From the NCBI RefSeq assembly GCF_900109915.1, contig NZ_FOBU01000002.1:172443-236442 (forward strand): DNA of 64,000 nucleotides. The letters run 5' to 3'. Numbering within the stretch: position 1 is the stretch's first letter; each line of letters starts with the position of its first letter. This document shows, piece by piece, positions 27,380-36,299 of the stretch. The notes under the pieces were generated by a model, which was not told the DNA's origin, did no database searches, and worked only from the letters and a program-made list of their open reading frames with translations. The DNA is from Luteibacter sp. UNCMF331Sha3.1. GTDB lineage: Bacteria > Pseudomonadota > Gammaproteobacteria > Xanthomonadales > Rhodanobacteraceae. Both the position numbers and the translations under genes were made by a program.

Positions 27380-27901
27380 ATGATTCGTATCCTCGGCATC
27401 GACCCGGGTAGTCAGCGCACGGGCGTCGGCGTCATCGACGTGGCGCCCGGCGGCGCCATCGCCCATGTCTGGCACGGCGCGCTCGTGGTGGCGGGCGAGG
27501 CGACCTTTCCCCTGCGCCTGAAACGCATCTTTGACGAAGTCTGCGGCATCATCGGTACGCACGGTCCGGCGGAAGCCGCGATCGAGCGTGTCTTCATGGC
27601 GCGTAACGCGGATTCGGCCCTGAAACTGGGCCAGGCGCGCGGCGCGGCCATCTGTGCCGTGGTCAGCCAGGGAATCGTCGTGCACGAATATGCAGCGACC
27701 GAGGTCAAGCAGGCGGTGGTCGGTACCGGCCGCGCCGACAAGACCCAGGTCCAGCACATGATCGGGATGATCCTCGGCATCAAGGGTCCGCTACAGGCGG
27801 ACGCGGCCGACGCATTGGCGATCGCCATCGCCCATGCGCATACCCGGTCCAGTATCGAACGCGTGGGTATCCCGCGCACGGCCTGGAGACGTCGCCGATG
27901 A
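27380..27901 (+). CDS. ruvC: Holliday junction endonuclease RuvC
   Basis: A 173-residue RNase H-fold resolvase. The acidic catalytic residues are visible in [19 protein letters not shown] and the [14 protein letters not shown] helix. It cuts four-way DNA junctions in recombinational repair together with RuvAB. Its stop overlaps the ruvA start (ATGA), so translation is coupled. Confidence 0.96.
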   Translation: MIRILGIDPGSQRTGVGVIDVAPGGAIAHVWHGALVVAGEATFPLRLKRIFDEVCGIIGTHGPAEAAIERVFMARNADSALKLGQARGAAICAVVSQGIVVHEYAATEVKQAVVGTGRADKTQVQHMIGMILGIKGPLQADAADALAIAIAHAHTRSSIERVGIPRTAWRRRR

Positions 27902-28494
27902 TCGGCCGACTGCGTGGCACCCTCATCAGCAAGCAACCGCCGTCGCTCCTCATCGAGGTGGGTGGCGTGGGCTACGACGTCGACGCACCGATGTCGACGA
28001 TCTACGACCTCCCGGCGACGGGCAAGGAAGTCGTCCTCCTCACCCATTACGCGGTGAAGGAAGACGGTGTGTCGCTCTACGGTTTCCTTCGCGAAGCCGA
28101 GCGCGCCATGTTCCGTCATCTGCTGAAAGTGAGCGGTATCGGCGCGAAGATCGCGCTGGCCGTGCTTTCGGGCGTGGCGACCGACGAGCTGTCGCGACTC
28201 GTGCATGCGGGCGACGTCGTTGCGCTCACCAAGATCCCGGGCATCGGCAAGAAGACCGCCGAGCGCATGGTGGTGGAGCTGCGCGATCGCGTGGATGCCG
28301 TGGGCGTTCGCCTGCCGGCCAGCGTGGTCGGCGAGGCGGCACCCGCCGATCCGGTCAGCGAGGCGACCGTCGCCCTGCAGCAACTGGGGTACAAGCCCGT
28401 GGAAGCCTCGCGCCTGGTACAGAAGGCCGCCTCCGACGGCGACACCGCCGAGGCCATCATCCGCAAGGCGCTCCGCGCCGCGTTGGGAACCTGA
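27898..28494 (+). CDS. ruvA: Holliday junction DNA helicase subunit RuvA
   Basis: A 198-residue junction-binding protein. An N-terminal OB domain ([20 protein letters not shown]), two helix-hairpin-helix motifs ([37 protein letters not shown]) and a C-terminal UBA-like domain III that contacts RuvB are all present. It forms a tetramer on junctions and loads RuvB. It overlaps ruvC by 4 bp. Confidence 0.96.
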   Translation: MIGRLRGTLISKQPPSLLIEVGGVGYDVDAPMSTIYDLPATGKEVVLLTHYAVKEDGVSLYGFLREAERAMFRHLLKVSGIGAKIALAVLSGVATDELSRLVHAGDVVALTKIPGIGKKTAERMVVELRDRVDAVGVRLPASVVGEAAPADPVSEATVALQQLGYKPVEASRLVQKAASDGDTAEAIIRKALRAALGT

Positions 28495-28497
28495 CAG

Positions 28498-30399
28498 ATG
28501 GGCCAGCACAATCCCGCCGAAGAGCTGCAGAACGCGCACGGCAAGAAACTCGCCGCGCTCGCGCTCGGTGCCATCGGCATCGTGTTCGGCGACATCGGCA
28601 CGAGCCCGCTCTACACGATGAAGGAAACGCTCGGCACGCACGGCATGACGCCGGAGCCGATGGCCGTGCTCGGCGTGCTCTCGCTGATCTTCTGGTCGCT
28701 GCTGATGGTGATCTCGCTCAAATACGTCACCTTCGTGATGCGGGCGGACAACAAGGGCGAGGGCGGCATCATGGCGCTCATGGCGCTGGCCCAGCGCAGC
28801 GTCAGCGGCTCGCCGCGCGCACGCTGGGTGCTCGCCGCCATCGGCATCTTCGGCGCATCGCTCTTTTATGGCGATGGCGTGATCACGCCGGCCATGTCGG
28901 TGCTCTCGGCCGTCGAGGGCCTCGAAGTCGCGGCCCCGCAACTCGACACCTACATCCTGCCCATCTGCCTCGTCATCCTGCTGGTGCTCTTCGCCATCCA
29001 GCGCCACGGCACCGAGATCGTCGGCAAGGCGTTCGCGCCGGTCATGACCGTCTGGTTCCTCGTGCTCGCGTGGCTCGGCCTGCGGCAGCTGATCGCGCAC
29101 CCGGAGGTGCTCTGGGCGCTCAACCCCGCCTACGCCGTGCGCTTCTTCATGGAACACGGCAAGCAGGCCTTCATCGCACTGGGTGGCGTGGTGCTGGCGC
29201 TCACCGGCGGCGAGGCGCTTTATGCCGACATGGGGCACTTCGGCAAGAAGCCCATCCGCCTCGCATGGTTCTTCTTCGTGCTGCCGGCGCTCCTGATCAA
29301 CTATTTCGGCCAGGGCGCGCTCCTGCTGCACAACCCGGCCGCGATCGAGAATCCGTTCTACAAGATGGTGCCGGAGGACCTGCTGTATCCGATGATCGCG
29401 CTTGCCACGGCGTCGGCGGTCATCGCCTCGCAGGCCGTGATCTCGGGCGCGTTCTCGATGACGCGCGAAGCGATGTCGCTGGGGTATTCGCCGCGGATGG
29501 CGGTGGTGCACACCTCGCACGAGATGTCCGGCCAGATCTTCGTGCCCTGGGTGAATCGTCTGCTGCTGGTGCTGGTGGTCCTCGCGGTCATCGGCTTCCG
29601 CTCGTCGAACAACCTCGGCGCCGCGTACGGCATCGCCGTGACGGGCACCATGACCATGACGACGCTGCTGGCGCTCGTCGTCGCCCGTCGCCGCTGGAAC
29701 TGGCATTGGTCGGCGGTGATCACCGTCGGCATCATCTTCCTCATCACCGACCTCGCGTTCTTCGGCGCCAACGCGCTGAAGATCGCGCACGGCGGCTGGT
29801 TCCCGCTGGTGCTCGGCGTGGTGATCTTCACCGTCATGACCACGTGGCGGCGGGGCAGGGACCTCGTGGTGCGCGAGATCAAGCAGTCGGGCCTCGCACT
29901 CGAACCGTTCGTGGCGAATATCTCCGACCACCCGCCGGTGATCGTTCCCGGCACGGCCGTGTTCCTCACGGCGAACCAGAACTCGGTGCCGCACGCGATG
30001 CTGCACAACCTCAAGCACAACAAGGTGCTGCACGAGCGAAACGTGCTGCTCACCGTGGAAATGCTGGAGACGCCGGTCGCCGATTACGACGAGCGCATGG
30101 AAGTGATCGAATACGGCAGTGGCTTCTACGGCCTGCAGCTCCGCTACGGCTTCGCGGAAGACCCGAACATCCCGCTGTCGTTGCAGCGCGCGAGTTCGCA
30201 GGGCCTCGACTTCGACATGATGGACACGACGTTCTTCCTGTCCCGCGAAACCATCGTCGCCGACGTCCGGCGGCCGGGCATGGCGATGTGGCGCGACAAG
30301 CTCTTCGCGTTCCTCGCCCGCAACGCGCTGCCGGCGACCGCGTTCTTCCAGATCCCGGGCAATCGCCTGATCGAACTGGGTGCGCAGGTCGAGATCTGA
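28498..30399 (+). CDS. kup: Low-affinity potassium uptake protein Kup
   Basis: A 633-residue KUP/HAK/KT transporter: about 12 membrane segments followed by a cytoplasmic C-terminal domain. The family signature GIVFGDIGTSPLYTMKET near the N-terminus and FYGDGVITPAMSVLSAVEG are clear. It imports K+ with protons across the inner membrane. It starts 3 bp after ruvA and so lies inside the ruv operon, separating ruvA from ruvB. This placement may be lineage-typical. Confidence 0.96.
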   Translation: MGQHNPAEELQNAHGKKLAALALGAIGIVFGDIGTSPLYTMKETLGTHGMTPEPMAVLGVLSLIFWSLLMVISLKYVTFVMRADNKGEGGIMALMALAQRSVSGSPRARWVLAAIGIFGASLFYGDGVITPAMSVLSAVEGLEVAAPQLDTYILPICLVILLVLFAIQRHGTEIVGKAFAPVMTVWFLVLAWLGLRQLIAHPEVLWALNPAYAVRFFMEHGKQAFIALGGVVLALTGGEALYADMGHFGKKPIRLAWFFFVLPALLINYFGQGALLLHNPAAIENPFYKMVPEDLLYPMIALATASAVIASQAVISGAFSMTREAMSLGYSPRMAVVHTSHEMSGQIFVPWVNRLLLVLVVLAVIGFRSSNNLGAAYGIAVTGTMTMTTLLALVVARRRWNWHWSAVITVGIIFLITDLAFFGANALKIAHGGWFPLVLGVVIFTVMTTWRRGRDLVVREIKQSGLALEPFVANISDHPPVIVPGTAVFLTANQNSVPHAMLHNLKHNKVLHERNVLLTVEMLETPVADYDERMEVIEYGSGFYGLQLRYGFAEDPNIPLSLQRASSQGLDFDMMDTTFFLSRETIVADVRRPGMAMWRDKLFAFLARNALPATAFFQIPGNRLIELGAQVEI

Positions 30400-30405
30400 C
30401 CGGGG

Positions 30406-30451
30406 TTATCCACACGCGATGTGGATACACCTTGCATAACCGTGTGGACAA
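30406..30451. promoter_or_regulatory. Cluster of three DnaA-box-like 9-mers upstream of ruvB
   Basis: TTATCCACA at 30406-30414 is a perfect DnaA box. On the other strand TGTGGATAC (30420-30428) and TGTGGACAA (30443-30451) each differ from the consensus at one position. They lie between kup and ruvB, about 105-150 bp before the ruvB ATG. Binding by DnaA and its effect are inferred. Confidence 0.5.
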
Positions 30452-30556
30452 GTCCGTTGCGGGCTTGGCGGTCAACCACTTGCGTTGCGCTGGTCATTCG
30501 CTGACCAGCGCGCGACGTGGTCCGTGGGCCCGCGAAGACCTGCCATAATGTGCGCC

Positions 30557-31597
30557 ATGTCCGAACACCGCATCATTTCCTCTGCCGCCGCCATGGACGA
30601 CGAGGCGCTGGAGGCGAGCATCCGTCCCAAACGACTGGCCGAGTATCTCGGGCAGCAGACGGTGCGCGAGCAGATGGGCATCTACATCGAGGCGGCACGC
30701 CGTCGCGGCGGCGCGCTCGATCACGTGCTGATCTTCGGTCCGCCCGGCCTGGGCAAGACCACGCTCTCGCACGTGATCGCGAACGAGCTGGGCGTGAACG
30801 TGCGTTCCACGTCCGGCCCCGTGCTCGAGCGCGCCGGCGACCTCGCGGCGCTGCTGACCAACCTCGAGGCCAACGACGTCCTCTTCGTCGACGAGATCCA
30901 CCGGCTGTCACCCGTGGTGGAAGAAGTGCTCTATCCCGCGATGGAGGACTTCCAGATCGACATCATGATCGGCGAGGGCCCTGCGGCGCGCTCGATCAAG
31001 CTGGATCTTCCGCCGTTCACGCTGATCGGCGCCACGACCCGCGCCGGCCTGCTGACAGGCCCGCTGCGCGATCGCTTCGGGATCATCCAGCGCCTGGAGT
31101 TCTACAGCGTCGACGAGCTGACGGCGATCGTCCGCCGCGCCGCGCGCATCTTCGGCATCGAGTGCGAACTCGAGGGCGCCGTGGAAATCGCGCGCCGTTC
31201 GCGCGGCACGCCGCGTATCGCCAACCGGCTGCTGCGCCGCGTGCGCGACTTCGCCGAGGTACGTGGCGACGGGCGCATTACCCACGAGCTGGCGCGCGCG
31301 GCGACCGACATGCTCAAGGTGGATGCCGAGGGGTTCGACGACCTCGATCGTCGCCTGCTGGGCACCATCATCAACAGCTTCGACGGCGGCCCGGTCGGCG
31401 TGGAATCTCTCGCCGCGGCGCTCAGCGAGGATCGCGGCACCCTCGAGGACGTGGTGGAGCCCTACCTGATCCAGCAGGGCTACCTGATCCGCACGGCGCG
31501 CGGTCGCATGGCCTCGGCCAAGGCCTGGCGCCACCTCGGGCTCAATCCCCCACCGCGCCAGGCCGCGACCCCCGACCTGTTCCAGGACGACGCATGA
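30557..31597 (+). CDS. ruvB: Holliday junction branch-migration ATPase RuvB
   Basis: A 346-residue AAA+ motor. Walker [10 protein letters not shown], Walker [16 protein letters not shown], sensor [18 protein letters not shown] and the C-terminal winged helix ([13 protein letters not shown]) are present. The ATG at 30557 ([12 protein letters not shown]) gives the usual length; an in-frame ATG nine bases upstream is the alternative. It has its own 157-bp leader after kup, so it may have its own promoter. The stop overlaps the ybgC start (ATGA). Confidence 0.97.
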   Translation: MSEHRIISSAAAMDDEALEASIRPKRLAEYLGQQTVREQMGIYIEAARRRGGALDHVLIFGPPGLGKTTLSHVIANELGVNVRSTSGPVLERAGDLAALLTNLEANDVLFVDEIHRLSPVVEEVLYPAMEDFQIDIMIGEGPAARSIKLDLPPFTLIGATTRAGLLTGPLRDRFGIIQRLEFYSVDELTAIVRRAARIFGIECELEGAVEIARRSRGTPRIANRLLRRVRDFAEVRGDGRITHELARAATDMLKVDAEGFDDLDRRLLGTIINSFDGGPVGVESLAAALSEDRGTLEDVVEPYLIQQGYLIRTARGRMASAKAWRHLGLNPPPRQAATPDLFQDDA

Positions 31598-31998
31598 GCG
31601 TGTTCGGCTGGCCGGTGCGCATCTACTGGGAGGACACGGACGCCGGTGGCGTCGTGTACCACGCCAACTACGTCCGCTTCATGGAGCGGGCCCGGACGGA
31701 ATGGCTCCGCGCCCAGGGCATCGACCAGCTGGCCCTGCGCGAGACGACCTCGCTGGGCTTCGTGGTGCGCGACATGCACCTCGATTTCCTGCGGCCGGCC
31801 CGTCTGGATGATGAATTGCGGGTGACCGTGGCCGTCAAAGAGCGCCGTTCAGCAAGTATGCTGTTCGATCAGGAGATCGTGCGGGGGGACGAGTCGCTCG
31901 TGCGCGCCAGGGTGCGCGCGGCGTGCGTCAACCTCGACACGATGCGTCCGGCCCAGATCCCCCCGGGTCTGTTCCCAACCGAATTCCCCTTTACCTAA
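31594..31998 (+). CDS. ybgC: Tol-Pal associated acyl-CoA thioesterase
   Basis: A 134-residue hot-dog-fold thioesterase with the 4HBT signature [25 protein letters not shown], in which the conserved Asp and His are present. YbgC hydrolyses short acyl-CoA or acyl-ACP and is the standard first gene of the tol-pal operon. Its start overlaps the ruvB stop, and tolQ follows after 32 bp. Confidence 0.94.
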   Translation: MSVFGWPVRIYWEDTDAGGVVYHANYVRFMERARTEWLRAQGIDQLALRETTSLGFVVRDMHLDFLRPARLDDELRVTVAVKERRSASMLFDQEIVRGDESLVRARVRAACVNLDTMRPAQIPPGLFPTEFPFT

Positions 31999-32030
31999 AG
32001 CCCAGATACCCGGCGGAGAGCCTGCAAGCG

Positions 32031-32714
32031 ATGAACGGTGGACTGAACATTTTCAAGCTGGTCGCGGAAGCGAGCCTGCCGGTGCAACTGGTGATGCTCC
32101 TCCTGCTCGTGTTCTCGTTCCTGTCGTGGGTGATCATCATCCGCAAGTACAGCCAGCTGAAGACGGCTCACGACAACGCCGAGACCTTCGAAGACCGCTT
32201 CTGGTCGGGTGGCGACCTCGCCGCGCTGTTCCGCGAAGTGGGCAACCGCGACGGTCAGCACGGCATCGAGAACGTGTTCGAGGCCGGTTTCCGCGAGTTC
32301 GCGCGCCAGCGCCAGCGTCGCGTGACCGACGCCAACCGCGTGATGGAGGGCTCGGAGCGCGCGATGCGCGTGGCCGGCACCCGCGAGATCGGCAAGCTCG
32401 AGCAGAACCTCGAGTTCCTCGCCAACGTCGGTTCGATCAGCCCGTACGTCGGCCTGTTCGGCACGGTGTGGGGCATCATGGGCGCCTTCCAGGGCCTGGG
32501 CGAGATGAAGGACGTGACGATCTCGGTCGTCGCCCCGCACATCTCCGAAGCCCTGATCGCCACGGCGATGGGCCTGTTCGCGGCCATTCCGGCCGTCTGG
32601 GCCTACAACCGCTACGCCAACAAGGTCGAGCGCATCGCATCGCGTTACGAGGTGTTCCAGGAAGAGTTCTCCTCGGTCCTGCAGCGCCAGATCCACTCCG
32701 ACGAAGTGGCCTGA
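32031..32714 (+). CDS. tolQ: Tol-Pal system proton channel subunit TolQ
   Basis: A 227-residue ExbB/TolQ-family inner-membrane protein with three membrane segments. The first is about 18-38 (LPVQLVMLLLLVFSFLSWV). The paired later ones hold VGSISPYVGLFGTVWGIMGAF and EALIATAMGLFAAIPAVWAYN. It forms the proton-driven motor with TolR that energises TolA for outer-membrane constriction at division. The ATG at 32031 follows CGGAGAG. Confidence 0.96.
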   Translation: MNGGLNIFKLVAEASLPVQLVMLLLLVFSFLSWVIIIRKYSQLKTAHDNAETFEDRFWSGGDLAALFREVGNRDGQHGIENVFEAGFREFARQRQRRVTDANRVMEGSERAMRVAGTREIGKLEQNLEFLANVGSISPYVGLFGTVWGIMGAFQGLGEMKDVTISVVAPHISEALIATAMGLFAAIPAVWAYNRYANKVERIASRYEVFQEEFSSVLQRQIHSDEVA

Positions 32715-32722
32715 GCCCCACG

Positions 32723-33175
32723 ATGGCCACGCGTAACGTCTACCGCCGACACAAGCGGAAGCTGAAATCCGAGATCAACGTCGTGCCGTACATCGACGTG
32801 ATGCTCGTGCTGCTGATCATCTTCATGGTCACCACGCCCATGATGAACCTCGGCGTCGACATCCAGCTGCCGCAGACCAAGGCCAAGTCCCTGCAGGACA
32901 AGAAGGACCCCGTCGTCGTCTCCGTCGACGAGGCGGGCCAGATCTACCTCACCGCCAATGGCGCGAAGCGCGAGCCGGTGAGCGCGGACGAGTTCAGGAC
33001 CAAGATCACGGCGTTCCACAACGCCAACCCCGAGCTGCAGGTGCTCGTGGCCGGCGACCAGCGCGTCGGCTACGGCAAGGTCTATTCGATCCTCCCGATC
33101 CTCCAGGAAGCGGGCGTCTCCAAGATCGGCCTGATGAGCCAGCCGGAGTCGGGCGCGCAGAATGGAAAACCGTAA
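32723..33175 (+). CDS. tolR: Tol-Pal system protein TolR
   Basis: A 150-residue ExbD/TolR-family protein. A short cytoplasmic N-terminus is followed by one membrane helix with the proton-relay Asp (VVPYIDVMLVLLIIFMVTTP) and a periplasmic domain. Starts 8 bp after tolQ and overlaps tolA by 14 bp, which indicates coupled translation and fixed stoichiometry. Confidence 0.96.
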   Translation: MATRNVYRRHKRKLKSEINVVPYIDVMLVLLIIFMVTTPMMNLGVDIQLPQTKAKSLQDKKDPVVVSVDEAGQIYLTANGAKREPVSADEFRTKITAFHNANPELQVLVAGDQRVGYGKVYSILPILQEAGVSKIGLMSQPESGAQNGKP

Positions 33176-34106
33176 CGGTACGCCCCGCGCGGTCGTCCTC
33201 GCCGCGCTCCTGCACGTCGCGATCGTGGCCTTCCTGGGCCTCGCCATCATCCCGTGCTCGGATTACGAGAAATGGGCGGAGGCGCTCGGCCTGCCGGCCG
33301 AATGGAACCCGCTGAAGTGCCCGGCGCCGCTCGAGCTGCCCGGCCAGATCATCGAGGCGACACTCGTCGGCCCCACGGGCAGCCCGCCGCCGAAGGCCAC
33401 CAAGGTCAAGCCGACGCCGGACACCACGCCGCCGCCCCCGGTGACACCGACCCCGCCGCCGCCTCAGCCCGAGAAGCCGAAGGTCGAGACGCTTCCGCCG
33501 CCGCCCAAGCAGCCGGATCTCAAGGACCAGGAAGAGGTCGTCGACGACGCGGTGCAGAAGGCCGAGGACGCGAAGCGGCTGCAGGAAGAGAAACAGCGGC
33601 AGCGCCAGGCCGAGCTCGACGCCGAGCAGGAACAGAAAAAGAAAGAAAAGCAGAAGCAGATCGACGACATCTTCAAGCAGCTCGACGCGGCGAAGGCCCA
33701 GACCAAGAAGGCCGACACCACGAAGAAGCAGGCGGAGCAGCAGCTGAAGGACCTGCAGAACGCCAAGGACGACGGCCTGCCGGACCTCCCGCCGGCCGAC
33801 CAGAAGCAGTCGGGTACCAACGGTCGCGACACGGGCAAGCTGGGGCAGTACCTCGCGGCGATCCAGAACTCGGTCACGAGCAACTGGCTGCGCCCGGACA
33901 ACATGCCCAACGCGTCGTGCCAGGTGCACATCGTGCAGGTGCCGGGCGGTCAGGTGCTGAGCGCCAAGGTCGACTCCAGCTGCCCGTACGACGCCACCGG
34001 GCGTGCTTCGATCGAAAATGCCGTGTTGCGCGCCCAGCCCTTGCCGTATCAGGGGTTCGAGGACGTGTTCCAGCGCAACCTCACCTTCACGTTCAGGCCG
34101 CAATGA
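33162..34106 (+). CDS. tolA: Tol-Pal system protein TolA
   Basis: A 314-residue inner-membrane-anchored protein that spans the periplasm. An N-terminal membrane helix (VVLAALLHVAIVAFLGLAI) precedes a proline-rich stretch (PPPPVTPTPPPPQPEKPK). A long Lys/Glu/Gln/Ala helical domain II (about 120-215, RLQEEKQRQRQAELDAEQEQ) leads to the globular domain III that touches TolB/Pal and is the usual colicin/phage entry point (SNWLRPDNMPNASCQVHIVQ). Typical size and order. Confidence 0.93.
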   Translation: MENRNGTPRAVVLAALLHVAIVAFLGLAIIPCSDYEKWAEALGLPAEWNPLKCPAPLELPGQIIEATLVGPTGSPPPKATKVKPTPDTTPPPPVTPTPPPPQPEKPKVETLPPPPKQPDLKDQEEVVDDAVQKAEDAKRLQEEKQRQRQAELDAEQEQKKKEKQKQIDDIFKQLDAAKAQTKKADTTKKQAEQQLKDLQNAKDDGLPDLPPADQKQSGTNGRDTGKLGQYLAAIQNSVTSNWLRPDNMPNASCQVHIVQVPGGQVLSAKVDSSCPYDATGRASIENAVLRAQPLPYQGFEDVFQRNLTFTFRPQ

Positions 34107-34218
34107 TGTGCGCGCCCCGTCCCGGCCGCGTGCCGGGGTGGGGTGGTTCATTTAACGGTCACGCAGGAAGCGACCGTCGCGCTAACATTTCGCCGCCGTC
34201 CCCCATCTCCAGGTCGCA

Positions 34219-35547
34219 ATGAACCAGCCCATGCGCAGAATGTTTTCCCGCCTCGCCATCCTCCTGGTCACGCTGACCGGCTTCGCGGCCGGCCCGGTCG
34301 CCGCACAGTCCCTCAACGTCGATATCGTCGGCGGCCTGAAGACGGCGACGCCCATCGCGGTCGTCCCCTTCGCCCAGGCTGGCGGCGCGCCGCTGCCGAC
34401 CGATGTGGCCGATGTCATCCGCAACGATTTCAACCGCTCGGGCAAGTTCCGCTCGCTCGACAAGGCCGACATCGTCGAGACCCCGTCGCAGGGCTCGGAC
34501 ATCAAGTTCGCCACGTGGCGCCTGCTCAAGCAGGACTACCTGACCATCGGCCGCATCAGCGACGCCGGCGGCGGCATGATCAAGGTCGATTACGAGCTGT
34601 GGGACGTCAACAAGCAGCAGAGCCTGCTGGCCCAGTCGTTCACGGCGCCGGCCGGCGACCTCCGCGGCGTGGCGCACCAGATCGCCGACCAGATCTATGA
34701 AAAGATCACCGGCGTCCGTGGCGCCTTCTGGACCCGCATCGCCTATATCACGGCAGTCGGCGTCGGCAACAACACCACCTATTCGCTGATCGTCGCCGAT
34801 TCGGACGGCTTCAACCCCCAGGTCGTCGCCCGCTCGCGTGAGTCCCTGCTGGGTCCCGCCTGGTCGCCGGACGGCAGCAAGATCGCCTACGTGTCGTTCG
34901 AAAGCGGCAACTCGGCCGTCTACGTGCAGAACATCAACACCGGCTCGCGCAGCCTGATCGCCTCGCACCCGCGCGGCATCAACAGCGCCCCGGCCTGGTC
35001 GCCCGACGGCAGCAAGCTCGCCGTCAGCCTGTCGTACGTGGGCAACCCCGAGATCTTCGTGATCGACGTGGGCAGCCGCACCGAAACCCGCCTGACCAAC
35101 AACTTCGCGATCGACACCGAGCCGACCTTCACCCCGGACGGCCAGAGCATCATTTTCACGTCCGATCGCTCGGGTAAACCGCAGCTCTACCAGATGTCCG
35201 CGGCGGGCGGCGCCGCCCAGCGTCTGACCTTCCAGGGCGGCTTCAACGCCAGCGCCTCGGTGAGCTTCGACGGCAAGCAGATTGCGATGGTGCAGGGCAA
35301 CGGGAACGTGTATCGTATCGCCATCATGGACCGTAGTCTGGGTGGACAGGTGCGCTTCGTTTCCCCGGGTAACGTGGACGATTCGCCCAGCTTCGCGCCC
35401 AACGCCAGCATGTTGCTCTATGCGGCATCGCAGGGTACGCGCGGCGTCCTGTATGCGGTTTCGGCAGACGGTCTGGTACGCCAGCGGCTCGTCCTCTCGG
35501 ACGGCGACGTGCGCGAACCGTCGTGGGGACCCTATCGACAGCGCTGA
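34219..35547 (+). CDS. tolB: Tol-Pal system periplasmic protein TolB
   Basis: A 442-residue periplasmic protein with a signal peptide ending GPVAAQS. An N-terminal alpha/beta domain precedes a six-bladed beta-propeller seen as repeated WSPDGSK and TPDGQSIIFTSDRSGKPQ segments. It shuttles between Pal and TolA. A 112-bp gap separates it from tolA, and a terminator-like hairpin follows. Confidence 0.96.
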   Translation: MNQPMRRMFSRLAILLVTLTGFAAGPVAAQSLNVDIVGGLKTATPIAVVPFAQAGGAPLPTDVADVIRNDFNRSGKFRSLDKADIVETPSQGSDIKFATWRLLKQDYLTIGRISDAGGGMIKVDYELWDVNKQQSLLAQSFTAPAGDLRGVAHQIADQIYEKITGVRGAFWTRIAYITAVGVGNNTTYSLIVADSDGFNPQVVARSRESLLGPAWSPDGSKIAYVSFESGNSAVYVQNINTGSRSLIASHPRGINSAPAWSPDGSKLAVSLSYVGNPEIFVIDVGSRTETRLTNNFAIDTEPTFTPDGQSIIFTSDRSGKPQLYQMSAAGGAAQRLTFQGGFNASASVSFDGKQIAMVQGNGNVYRIAIMDRSLGGQVRFVSPGNVDDSPSFAPNASMLLYAASQGTRGVLYAVSADGLVRQRLVLSDGDVREPSWGPYRQR

Positions 35548-35589
35548 TGGCGCGCCCTCGCGGGCGGCGACACCGGCAAAAGCAGGATT

Positions 35590-35613
35590 GGCGCGACGAT
35601 GTCGCGCCTTTTC
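35590..35613 (+). terminator. Intrinsic terminator after tolB
   Basis: GGCGCGAC-GAT-GTCGCGCC followed by TTTTC, 42 bp after the tolB stop. It should reduce read-through into pal, implying that pal has its own promoter in the following leader. Confidence 0.65.
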
Positions 35614-35666
35614 TGCGAACAGCGTTCTAGCGGCGGCGGCTTTAGGGCAGCCACCGGCAAGAAAGA

Positions 35667-35740
35667 CGACGGGTGCGGGACAGCACCCGTCGGCATAGAT
35701 GTAAGTAGAAAAACAGCCGGACAACCGGCGGTGCTGTCCC
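35667..35740 (+). promoter_or_regulatory. Pal leader with two mutually exclusive hairpins
   Basis: Hairpin A pairs CGACGGGTGC (35667-35676) with GCACCCGTCG (35683-35692). Hairpin B pairs GGGACAGCACC (35677-35687) with GGTGCTGTCCC (35730-35740). The two share bases 35683-35687, so only one can form. The structure sits 46 bp upstream of the pal ATG. It could be an attenuator-like leader or a small RNA; the promoter is not obvious. Confidence 0.4.
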
Positions 35741-35786
35741 GAAACGAAAACCGACTGTCGGAACTCAACTGTTGAAGGAACGTCCC

Positions 35787-36296
35787 ATGAATAAGACCGT
35801 TACCGTCACCCTGGCTGCCCTGCTCTGCGTTGGCGCGGCCGCGTGCTCGAAGAAGAACACCAAGCCGGCTCCGATGCCGGAACAGCAGCCGGTCGCCACG
35901 ACCCAGGCTCCCACCAACGATGGCAAGTACCAGCCGTCGGATCTCGATACCGATGCCTGCCTCCGTCAGCGCGTCGTGTACTTCGATTTCGACAAGAACG
36001 ACGTGAAGCCGGAATTCCAGCAGATCATCGCTTGCCACGCCAAGTACCTGCAGGACCGTCCGCAGTCGGCCATGACCCTCGAGGGCAACACCGACGAGCG
36101 CGGCACGCGTGAGTACAACCTGGGCCTCGGCGAGCGTCGTGGCAATGCCGTCTCCAGCGCCCTCCAGGCTGCTGGCGGTTCGGCTGGCCAGGTCAACGTG
36201 ACCAGCTATGGCAAGGAAAAGCCGGTGTGCCGCGAGCACAACGAAGACTGCTGGGCCAAGAACCGTCGCGTTGAGATCGTCTACACCGCGAAGTAA
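35787..36296 (+). CDS. pal: Peptidoglycan-associated lipoprotein Pal
   Basis: A 169-residue outer-membrane lipoprotein. The signal ends GAAAC at the lipidated Cys. The C-terminal OmpA-like domain binds diaminopimelate of peptidoglycan (VVYFDFDKNDVKPEF, TLEGNTDERGTREYNLGLGE, NRRVEIVY). It anchors the outer membrane to the wall and works with TolB. The ATG at 35787 (MNKTVTVTLAALLC) with GAAGGAA upstream is chosen over a start 15 bases earlier. Confidence 0.96.
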   Translation: MNKTVTVTLAALLCVGAAACSKKNTKPAPMPEQQPVATTQAPTNDGKYQPSDLDTDACLRQRVVYFDFDKNDVKPEFQQIIACHAKYLQDRPQSAMTLEGNTDERGTREYNLGLGERRGNAVSSALQAAGGSAGQVNVTSYGKEKPVCREHNEDCWAKNRRVEIVYTAK

Positions 36297-36299
36297 GTA

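Noticed and set aside
27412-30033. 873-codon minus-strand frame opposite ruvC, ruvA and kup
   Set aside because: His/Arg-rich, no motifs, antisense to canonical genes.
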